From: Frateuria edaphi
Lineage (GTDB): Bacteria > Pseudomonadota > Gammaproteobacteria > Xanthomonadales > Rhodanobacteraceae
Length of the DNA: 64,000 nucleotides
Assembly: GCF_021117405.1 (NCBI RefSeq)
Contig: NZ_CP088251.1
Span: 930,001-994,000 of the forward strand
Reading direction: 5' to 3'
Below the pieces are notes generated by a model. That model was not told the origin of the DNA, ran no database searches, and was given only the letters and a program-made list of their open reading frames with translations. Positions 9,076 through 15,658 of the stretch are shown in pieces (within the stretch, counting starts at the first letter, position 1; the number at the start of each line of letters is the position of its first letter). Position numbers and translations under genes: made by a program.

Positions 9076-9857
9076 GTTACGACGCCGAACACGCCCTGTC
9101 CGCTGCACGCGAGGCCGCCGCCGCCGCGGCCGACGTCATCCGGCATTACTGGGGCCGCGGCGTGGCAGTCGAATGGAAGGCCGACGCCACGCCGGTGACC
9201 GTGGCCGACCGCGAGGCCGAGCAGGCGATCCGCGCCGTGCTCGCCAAGGCGCTTCCGCAGGCGGCGATCTATGGCGAGGAGTACGGCCTGGAAGGCGCGC
9301 GCGACGGGTTGCTGTGGCTGGTCGACCCGCTCGACGGGACCAAGAGCTTCGTGCGCCGCACCCCGTTCTTTTCCACCCAGATCGCACTGATGGACCGCGG
9401 TGAGCTGGTGCTCGGCGTCTCCTGCGCACCGATTTACAACGAGACCATGTGGGCGCGCCAGGGCGGGGGCGCCTGGCTCGATGGCGAACGCGTGCAGGTG
9501 GCATCCACTGGCGCGATGGCGCAGGCCTCGCTTTCCATCGGCAACGTCAGGACGCTCACCGCCGATGCACGCTGGAACGCGCTCGGTGCGTTGATCCGCG
9601 ACAGCAGCCGCATTCGCGGCTATGGCGACTTCTGCCATTACCACCTGCTTGCACGCGGGGGACTGGACTTGGTCATCGAGTCGGACGTCAACATCCTGGA
9701 CGTTGCCGCGCTGGCGGTGATCGTGCGCGAGGCCGGCGGCCTGTTCACCGACCTGGAAGGCCGCGCGCCTACCCTGGACACCACCAGTGTGCTGGCCGGC
9801 GCACCGGCGATCCACGCCCAGGCGCTTGCACGCTTGCATCATGAAACCGCGGGCTAG
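9072..9857 (+). CDS. Inositol-monophosphatase family phosphatase (HisN/CysQ-like)
   Basis: A 261-residue Mg-dependent phosphatase of the IMPase superfamily, starting at ATG 9072, overlapping gspN. Metal-binding motifs are complete: the Glu-Glu of YGEEYG, WLVDPLDGTKSF, and the late Asp of VNILDVAALAVIVREAGG. The WLVDPLDGTKSFVR form and the general pattern suit histidinol-phosphatase (HisN) or a related sugar/nucleotide phosphatase, and the substrate cannot be settled from sequence. It is followed by a Nudix hydrolase, a second IMPase-family gene (CysQ) and MazG, so a nucleotide-phosphate clean-up role is equally reasonable. Confidence 0.85.
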   Translation: MSYDAEHALSAAREAAAAAADVIRHYWGRGVAVEWKADATPVTVADREAEQAIRAVLAKALPQAAIYGEEYGLEGARDGLLWLVDPLDGTKSFVRRTPFFSTQIALMDRGELVLGVSCAPIYNETMWARQGGGAWLDGERVQVASTGAMAQASLSIGNVRTLTADARWNALGALIRDSSRIRGYGDFCHYHLLARGGLDLVIESDVNILDVAALAVIVREAGGLFTDLEGRAPTLDTTSVLAGAPAIHAQALARLHHETAG

Positions 9858-9866
9858 AATGTCCTG

Positions 9867-10421
9867 ATGCGCAAGCCACCGATCATCCATGCCACCCGCG
9901 AATGCGTCGACAGCCGCTTCCTGCGCGTCGAGCAACTGGACCTGGAGTTTTCCAACGGCGAGAAGCGCACCTACGAGCGCCTGCGCGCCAGCGGGCTGGG
10001 TGCGGTGATCATCGTGCCCATGCTCGACCAGGACACCGTCCTGCTGATCCGCGAATACGGCGCCGGCGTGGGCCGTTACGAGCTCTCGCTGCCCAAGGGC
10101 CGGCTCGACCAGGACGAGACCGCTGAACAGGGCGCCAATCGCGAGCTCAAGGAAGAAATCGGCTACGGCGCGAATCGCCTGAAGATCCTGCACAACCTGT
10201 CGCTATCGCCCGGCTACATGACGCACATGGCGCACGTGGTGCTGGCACAGGATCTCTACCCCGAACGCCTGCCCGGCGACGAACCCGAGGAGTTGGACGT
10301 GGTCCCATGGAAGCTTTCCGAACTGCACACCCTGATCGGCCGTGACGACGTGACCGAAGGCCGCTCGATCGCCGCCCTGTTCATGGCGCGCGAGTACCTG
10401 GCCGGGCGGTTCCAGCCATGA
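9867..10421 (+). CDS. nudE: ADP compounds hydrolase NudE (Nudix)
   Basis: A 184-residue Nudix hydrolase. The Nudix box is intact: G-x5-E-x7-REL-x-EE-x-G, read as GRLDQDE, then RELKEEIGYG. The N-terminal segment and the strong match of length and of the post-box region (SPGYMTHMAHVVLAQDLYPE) to NudE proteins suggest hydrolysis of ADP-ribose, Ap3A and similar ADP compounds to AMP. It lies 9 bp after the IMPase-like gene, and its stop overlaps the start of cysQ (ATGA), which implies a single operon. Confidence 0.88.
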   Translation: MRKPPIIHATRECVDSRFLRVEQLDLEFSNGEKRTYERLRASGLGAVIIVPMLDQDTVLLIREYGAGVGRYELSLPKGRLDQDETAEQGANRELKEEIGYGANRLKILHNLSLSPGYMTHMAHVVLAQDLYPERLPGDEPEELDVVPWKLSELHTLIGRDDVTEGRSIAALFMAREYLAGRFQP

Positions 10422-11242
10422 GCGCGGTTGCCCCCGAGACCGGCCTGCTGGCCGAGGTGAGTGCGATCGCGCGCGAAGCGGCGACCGCGATTCTGGCGAT
10501 CTACCGCGACGAGTTCGCCGTCCAGCACAAGGACGATGCCTCGCCGCTCACCGCCGCCGACCTTGCCGCCCAGCGCGTGATCGCCGCGGGCCTCGCGCGC
10601 ATCGCACCCGACGTGCCGGTGCTGTCCGAGGAAGCGCGCGCCGCGCCGTGGGAACTGCGCCAGACGTGGTCGCGCTACTGGCTGGTCGATCCCCTTGACG
10701 GCACCCGCGAATTCATCAAGCGCAACGGCGAGTTCACCGTCAACATCGCACTGATCGAGGACCACCGCCCGGTGCTTGGCGTGGTGTTGGCGCCGGTCAC
10801 CGGCGAGCTGTTCGCCGCTGCCGACGGCCAGGGCGCCTGGCTGCAGCAGCACGCCAACGGCCAGTGGCAGAAGATCGGCGTGCGCGCGTTGGCCGCGCCG
10901 GCAGTCGTTGCCGGCAGCCGCTCGCACGGCAGCGACACGCAGGGCTTTCTCGACGCGCTGCTGGATACGCCCTATCAACCTTTCCCGATGGGCTCCTCGT
11001 TGAAGTTCTGCCTGATCGCCCGCGCTGTGGCCGACCTCTACCTGCGGCTGGGCCCGACCAGCGAGTGGGACACTGCGGCGGCGCAATGCGTGCTGGAGCA
11101 GGCTGGCGGCGCAGTGCTGGACCTTGCCGGCGAGCCGTTGCGATACAACACCAAGGACTCCGTGCTCAACCCGGAATTCCTCGCCGTGGGCGACCGCGCG
11201 GTGGAGTGGAAGGCGCGGCTGGGCAAGGCAAGGCCGGCGTAA
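10418..11242 (+). CDS. cysQ: 3'(2'),5'-bisphosphate nucleotidase CysQ
   Basis: A 274-residue IMPase-superfamily enzyme that removes the 3'-phosphate from PAP, the by-product of PAPS use in sulfate assimilation and carrier-protein loading. Metal-site motifs are present: SEEARA, WLVDPLDGTREFIKR and WDTAAAQCVLEQAGG; DPLDGTREFI is the usual CysQ form. The start ATG 10418 overlaps the nudE stop. Association with NudE is recurrent because both act on adenosine nucleotides. Four bases separate its stop from mazG. Confidence 0.93.
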   Translation: MSAVAPETGLLAEVSAIAREAATAILAIYRDEFAVQHKDDASPLTAADLAAQRVIAAGLARIAPDVPVLSEEARAAPWELRQTWSRYWLVDPLDGTREFIKRNGEFTVNIALIEDHRPVLGVVLAPVTGELFAAADGQGAWLQQHANGQWQKIGVRALAAPAVVAGSRSHGSDTQGFLDALLDTPYQPFPMGSSLKFCLIARAVADLYLRLGPTSEWDTAAAQCVLEQAGGAVLDLAGEPLRYNTKDSVLNPEFLAVGDRAVEWKARLGKARPA

Positions 11243-11245
11243 GGG

Positions 11246-12046
11246 ATGGCGGGCCGCTACACGCTGGACGACCTGCTCGCGATCATGGCGCGCCTGCGCG
11301 ATCCCGAGCAGGGCTGCCCGTGGGACGTGCAGCAGGACTTCGCCACGATCGCGCGCTACACGCTGGAGGAAGCGTACGAAGTCGCCGACGCCATCGATCG
11401 CGGCGACTTCGACGACCTGCGCGAGGAACTTGGCGACCTGCTGCTGCAGGTGGTGTTTCATGCGCAGATGGCCAGTGAGCGCGGCCTGTTCGACTTCGCC
11501 GACGTGGCCCACGGTATCGCCGACAAGATGCGCCGGCGCCACCCGCACGTCTTTGGCGAGGAGCGCTACGAGAACATCGAGGCGCAGACGCGCGCCTGGG
11601 AAGACATCAAGGCCGCCGAGCGCGCCGAACGCGGCCAGGCACACGATGCCAGCGCCTTGGCGGGCATCTCGCGCGGCCTGCCGGAGTGGAAGCGCGCGGC
11701 CAAGCTGCAGCAGCGCGCCGCGAGCGTGGGTTTCGAGTGGCGCGAGCCTGGGCCGATGCTGGAAAAGCTGGCCGAGGAAGTGGACGAGGTCCGCGCCGAA
11801 TTCGATGCCGGCGCGGATACCGCCCGACTGGAAGACGAACTGGGCGACGTGCTGTTCGTCACCGCCAACCTGGCACGCCATGCGGGTGTCGATTTCTCCC
11901 GCGCCCTGCGTCGCGCAAATGCGAAGTTCGAGCGGCGCTTCCGCTGCATGGAAACGCTGGCTGCCGGGGAAGGCCGCCCGCTCGCCGAACGGAGCCTGGA
12001 CGAACAGGAAGCCCTCTGGCGCCAGGCCAAGGCCGTCGAACCGTAA
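11246..12046 (+). CDS. mazG: Nucleoside triphosphate pyrophosphohydrolase MazG
   Basis: A 266-residue tandem MazG that hydrolyses (d)NTPs to NMP and pyrophosphate, guarding against aberrant nucleotides. The N-terminal MazG domain shows LRDPEQGCPWD and the metal-binding E-E-x-x-E pattern (LEEAYEVADAI, REELGDLLLQVVFHA). The second domain repeats it (LAEEVDEVRAEF, DELGDVLFVTANLARH). The length is normal for the two-domain family. It is the last gene of the run; a REP-type inverted repeat follows at 12053. Confidence 0.95.
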   Translation: MAGRYTLDDLLAIMARLRDPEQGCPWDVQQDFATIARYTLEEAYEVADAIDRGDFDDLREELGDLLLQVVFHAQMASERGLFDFADVAHGIADKMRRRHPHVFGEERYENIEAQTRAWEDIKAAERAERGQAHDASALAGISRGLPEWKRAAKLQQRAASVGFEWREPGPMLEKLAEEVDEVRAEFDAGADTARLEDELGDVLFVTANLARHAGVDFSRALRRANAKFERRFRCMETLAAGEGRPLAERSLDEQEALWRQAKAVEP

Positions 12047-12052
12047 CCCTGC

Positions 12053-12121
12053 GGGAGCCCACTTGCGGGCGACGCTTTTCCGCGTCACCGAAGCGAAGGC
12101 ATCGCCCACAAGCGGGCTTCC
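12053..12121. repeat. REP-type inverted repeat, family B
   Basis: Imperfect arms GGGAGCCCACTTGCGGGCG (start 12053) and the complementary GCATCGCCCACAAGCGGGCT (start 12099) flank a 23-base centre. It sits between the converging ends of mazG and the next minus-strand gene. Related units occur at 27374 and 59051. Confidence 0.7.
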
Positions 12122-12137
12122 ACCAGCGCGGCAGAGC

Positions 12138-12650
12138 CTACTTCGCTGCCGGTGTTTTCGCCTGCTGCCACTGCGCGCGCATGCGCTCACGCTCGGCGCG
12201 CATCTTTGCCTCGTTGGCGAGGTTCTCGGAGAGACTCTTGCGCAGCGTGGCGATCGCCTGGTCGAAGCTGGCCGGCTGCGCCTGCAGGCGGGCGAGGCGG
12301 TGGTAGGCGTAGGTGCGCAGATGCGGATCCTGCGACTTGGCCAGTACTTCGTTGTAGATGCCAGCCAGGTCCTTCTCGCGACCGGCCCGGCGGTAGAGCC
12401 GCTCCAGCGCGTGCAGGTCGGTCATGGCGCCCATGCCGGGGCCATGCGGCATGCGCATCCCGTGCATGCGCTCGCCCATGTCGGGGCCGTGCTCCATGTG
12501 CATGCGATGCATGGCTTCCCCCATGGGTGCGGGTGCGGGAAGCGTGCGGGCTTGTGCCGCCGGCGGCGCGGGCGACGCGTCCTGCGACACGGCCAGGGGG
12601 CTGGCCAGCAGCAGGGCGAGGGCAGGGGCGAGCAGGATGCGAGGTGCCAT
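12138..12650 (-). CDS. Secreted Met/His-rich small protein
   Basis: A 170-residue protein that I do not assign to a family. The start is ATG 12650, because a clean signal peptide begins there (APRILLAPALALLLASPLAVS) behind GGAGCTCACCC; the frame continues upstream without homology. After cleavage comes a Pro/Ala segment, then a Met/His/Gly cluster (residues about 45-75: MHRMHMEHG, GERMHGMRMPHGPGMG), then a helical C-terminal part with charged, Gln-rich character (residues about 80-165). The M/H cluster could bind copper or another soft metal; the C-terminal helices superficially recall ZraP-like metal-stress chaperones, which is inference only. Divergent from the GSGD-repeat gene. Confidence 0.75.
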   Translation of the reverse strand: MAPRILLAPALALLLASPLAVSQDASPAPPAAQARTLPAPAPMGEAMHRMHMEHGPDMGERMHGMRMPHGPGMGAMTDLHALERLYRRAGREKDLAGIYNEVLAKSQDPHLRTYAYHRLARLQAQPASFDQAIATLRKSLSENLANEAKMRAERERMRAQWQQAKTPAAK

Positions 12651-12767
12651 GGGTGAGCTCCGTTCGAGGGTGTTCCGGAAAACGCGATCCGATGCACTGC
12701 GTTGACTGCAACCCTCAGACGCCCGGGTGCATCCAAAGGGGGTCCATTCAGCCAAGCGGAGTCTCCC

Positions 12768-13535
12768 ATGCGCCTCATCCTCGCCTCACTGCTGTTGCTT
12801 GCGCCGCTGGCCGGCCATGCGACCGACGACTGCGCCTTCGAGGCACCTCGCAACATGAGCGTCGACCTGGCCGGCGTACGCGCCGTGCAGATCGAGGTGC
12901 ACAGTTTCGATCTGCACGTGACCGGCCGGGCCGATGCCCGCAAGCTCGATGCGCGCGGCCGGGCCTGTGCTTCCGACCGCGACATGCTCGACCAGCTGGT
13001 CGTCACCCAGCGACGCGAGGGCGACCAGCTCATCCTCGAGCTCGGCAACGGCCGCGGGTTCCACTGGCTCGGCAGCGGCGAGGCCGACCTGGACGTGGCG
13101 GTCGAGCTTCCGGCCAGCCTGCCCTTGACGGTGGACGTGGGTTCGGGTGACGCCGACGTCAGTGGGGTCGCCCAGCTCGACAGCCACGTCGGTTCCGGTG
13201 ATCTGCACGTGCGCAACGTGGCCGGCCGCTTTGCCACCAGCGTGGGTTCGGGCGATGCCGAGGCACACGACGTCGGCAGCCTGGACGTCGGCTCGGTCGG
13301 TTCGGGCGACCTCACCGCAAGCGGGATTGGCGGCGACGCGCGCGTGGGCAGCATCGGCTCGGGCGACGTGACCCTGCGCAACGTGCGCGGCAGCGTGCAT
13401 GCCGACACGCTGGGCTCGGGCGACCTGGACGTCGATGGCGTGGGCGGCGACCTCAGCCTTGGTGCCAAGGGCAGCGGCGACGTGAGCTACAACGGGGTCA
13501 AGGGCAAGGTCGACGTGCCGCGCGACGACGACTGA
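12768..13535 (+). CDS. Secreted GSGD-repeat beta-helix protein (DUF4097/DUF2807-like)
   Basis: A 255-residue exported protein starting at ATG 12768 with signal peptide (RLILASLLLLAPLAGHA). After a 110-residue lead domain, seven units of 17-19 residues each open with V/I/L-GSGD and alternate small and hydrophobic residues, the pattern expected of a right-handed parallel beta-helix in the GIN/DUF4097 type of domain. The family is mostly of unknown function and is often found near regulators or on the cell surface. The charged tail ends in Asp residues (PRDDD). Reading frame start inside the divergent intergenic space is supported by the signal peptide; a longer frame upstream has no support. 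Confidence 0.85.
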   Translation: MRLILASLLLLAPLAGHATDDCAFEAPRNMSVDLAGVRAVQIEVHSFDLHVTGRADARKLDARGRACASDRDMLDQLVVTQRREGDQLILELGNGRGFHWLGSGEADLDVAVELPASLPLTVDVGSGDADVSGVAQLDSHVGSGDLHVRNVAGRFATSVGSGDAEAHDVGSLDVGSVGSGDLTASGIGGDARVGSIGSGDVTLRNVRGSVHADTLGSGDLDVDGVGGDLSLGAKGSGDVSYNGVKGKVDVPRDDD

Positions 13536-13632
13536 TCCCACGCGGACCGTGCCAGGGCGGACTTCAGCCCACCGCCCACCTTGCCGGCGGTGGACTGCAG
13601 CTCACCCGTGAGCCCCACGGGGATGCGAGCCG

Positions 13633-14751
13633 TCAGCCAAGCCACCGCCACGCAAGGTATACAAGTGGCGCGCACACCAGCAGGAACGGAATCGACACCC
13701 GGTGCAGCGCGCGCAGCCCGTGCGGCTGGCGCGCCAGCCGCAGGGCGATGAGGTTGGCCAGCGAACCGATCGCCACCCCGAAGCCGCCCACGTTCACCGC
13801 CACCGCAAGGGCAATCGGGTCGTGGGCGCGTTCGAGCAACAGCACGGTCGCCGGCACGTTGCTGATCAGCTGCGAGGCGAGGATGCCGCCCAGGTAGAGC
13901 GTGAGCGGCTGGCCGAAGTCCAGGCGATCCAGCGCAGCGTCGACCCATGGCAGCTCGGCCAGATGGCCAAGCCCGAGGAAGATCGCGGCGAAGGTGAGCA
14001 GCAGAAGCCAATCGACACGCGCCAGGCTGCGCGGGGCAGCGAGCACGAATACCAGCAGCAGCGCGCCGGCGCCGAACGCCGCGTGGCCGTACTCCATCAG
14101 CACCACCATGGCTGCCAACGCGACCGTCGACAGCATAGCCAGGCCGCGGGCCACCGGTTGACGGTCCAGCGCCTGCGGCGCCAGCGCCACGCGATCGCGT
14201 GGCAGCCACGCCCAGGTCAGTGCCGCTACCAGCACGAACATCACTGCGGCCGCCGGCAGCATGGCCCAGACGAAGCCCAGGAACGACAGCTGTCCGTGCT
14301 GCCACAGCAGCAGGTTCTGTGGGTTGCCGATCGGGCTCAGCGTCGAGCCCGCGTTCACCGCCAGCGCCTCCAGTACCACCATGCGCAGCACCGGCAAGTT
14401 CGAGAGCCCGCCGATCGCCACGGTCAGCGGCACCAGCACGAACAGGCTGACATCGTTGGTGAGAACCATGGACAGCAGTGCGGTGGCGCCGACCAGCAGC
14501 AAGCCCAGGCTTCGCAGCGAATGCGTGCGCGCCACGAGCAGCGCGGCGGCGTGCTGCACCAGCGCACTGTCGCGGATGCCCTGGATGGCGATCAGCAGGC
14601 CGGCCAGGCCGGCCAGCGTCGGTCCCTGCAGCCAGCGGCGCCAGGTGGCCGCCGGTTGCGGATCGGCGAACGCCAGCACCAGCGTGAGCAGGGCGAAGGC
14701 GACCAGCAGCCACTCGGCCTTCAGCCGGTCCAGCCAGTGGCGCACGGTCAT
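13633..14751 (-). CDS. SLC13/ArsB-superfamily ion transporter-like protein
   Basis: A 372-residue integral membrane protein with about 11 hydrophobic helices. It has the general layout of the ion transporter superfamily (citrate/arsenite/Na+:H+ exchangers): an early TNDVSLFVLVPL segment, SPIGNPQNLLLW (a clear helical hairpin with NPQN) in the first half, and a pseudo-repeat SNVPATVLLLE and GSLANLIALRLA in the second half. Those paired re-entrant motifs (TND/NPQN, SNVPA/GSLAN) are the family hallmark. Substrate is unknown; arsenite, Na+ or a dicarboxylate are all possible. It sits tail to tail with the GSGD-repeat gene; the 97 bp between them includes an 11/12-bp inverted repeat but no T run. 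Confidence 0.8.
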   Translation of the reverse strand: MTVRHWLDRLKAEWLLVAFALLTLVLAFADPQPAATWRRWLQGPTLAGLAGLLIAIQGIRDSALVQHAAALLVARTHSLRSLGLLLVGATALLSMVLTNDVSLFVLVPLTVAIGGLSNLPVLRMVVLEALAVNAGSTLSPIGNPQNLLLWQHGQLSFLGFVWAMLPAAAVMFVLVAALTWAWLPRDRVALAPQALDRQPVARGLAMLSTVALAAMVVLMEYGHAAFGAGALLLVFVLAAPRSLARVDWLLLLTFAAIFLGLGHLAELPWVDAALDRLDFGQPLTLYLGGILASQLISNVPATVLLLERAHDPIALAVAVNVGGFGVAIGSLANLIALRLARQPHGLRALHRVSIPFLLVCAPLVYLAWRWLG

Positions 14752-14770
14752 CGGTGCTTGCGTGGACGGC

Positions 14771-15391
14771 CTACCATTCGCGCAGGCCCTCGACCTCGTA
14801 CAGCCGCTGCCAGCTCGGCCTCGCTCGCACGAGATCCGCCAGCCGCTTGAGCGCCGGCCATTCGGTCGCCGGGCGCGGCATGTTGCGCGACCAGCGCATG
14901 AGCATGGTCAGCAACAGGTCGGCGCCGGAGAAACGCTCGCCCAGCAGGTACGGGCCGTGTGCGGCCAGTTGGGCATCGAGCAGGTCCCATACGCCCTCGA
15001 TCCGCCGCTGCAGCGCCGCGTGCACGGCCGGCGTGTCGTCCAGGTCCTGCGGGTAGAACCAGAAGCGGTAGGCGGACATCAGCGTGTTGCTGAGGTAGAC
15101 GATCCACTGGTACCAGGCTGCCCGCTCGGGCGTACCGGGCGGCGGCGCGAGCGGCGAGCCGGGGTGCCGCTCTGCCAGCAGCATCAACAGCGCGGCCGAC
15201 TCGCTCAGCGGCTTGCCGTCGACCACCAGCGTGGGCACCACGCCGCGCGGGTTGAGCTCGAGGTAGCCGGGATCGCGCTGCGCCCCGGCATCCAGGTCAA
15301 CCAGCTTGAGTTCGTGTGGCGCGCCGGTTTCCAGCAGGGCCAGGTGCACCACCATGCTGGCGGTGCCGGGAGCGTAGTAGAGCGTGTACAT
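14771..15391 (-). CDS. Glutathione S-transferase family protein
   Basis: A 206-residue cytosolic GST-fold protein. The start is MYTL at 15391, chosen because a GGAGA ribosome site lies 7 bases upstream, whereas the eight-residue extension to 15415 has none. The N-terminal thioredoxin-like domain has the cis-Pro and GSH site pattern NPRGVVPTLVVDG and LSESAALLMLLAE. The all-helical C-terminal domain shows a typical N-capping Asp motif (RFSGADLLLTMLM). Detoxification or a stress-related role is inferred. It lies 19 bp upstream of the transporter gene. Confidence 0.9.
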   Translation of the reverse strand: MYTLYYAPGTASMVVHLALLETGAPHELKLVDLDAGAQRDPGYLELNPRGVVPTLVVDGKPLSESAALLMLLAERHPGSPLAPPPGTPERAAWYQWIVYLSNTLMSAYRFWFYPQDLDDTPAVHAALQRRIEGVWDLLDAQLAAHGPYLLGERFSGADLLLTMLMRWSRNMPRPATEWPALKRLADLVRARPSWQRLYEVEGLREW

Positions 15392-15411
15392 GCGCCGTTC
15401 TCCGTGCTCGG

Positions 15412-15618
15412 TCAATCCCGCGGCGGCTCACCGGATCCATCGTTGCCGCGGCCACGCATGGCGCTGCCCAGCGCAACGCCAATGGCCACGCCGATGCCGA
15501 TACCGAGCGCGAGGTTGTGCAGGGCGACGCCGAGGCCGGCGCCAATGGCCACGCCAAGGGCAATACCCGTACCCAGGCTGTTGCGTGGACTGCGGGTCGT
15601 TTTGCGGTTGTCGCTCAT
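15412..15618 (-). CDS. Small glycine-zipper membrane protein
   Basis: A 68-residue protein, MSDNRKTTRSP start, then a long stretch of alternating Gly/Ala and Ile/Val/Leu residues (about 15-55) that forms two glycine-zipper hydrophobic helices. It ends with a charged tail, RGRGNDGSGEPPRD. This composition is that of small bacterial membrane or surface proteins of unknown function. The gene follows GGATCCAGCC upstream, a weak ribosome site. It may be co-transcribed with the GST gene, 20 bp downstream. The assignment rests on its composition and the clean open frame. Confidence 0.6.
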   Translation of the reverse strand: MSDNRKTTRSPRNSLGTGIALGVAIGAGLGVALHNLALGIGIGVAIGVALGSAMRGRGNDGSGEPPRD

Positions 15619-15658
15619 GGCTGGATCCCGGTGGCAAGCGCCCAGTCTGGGGCCGGGC

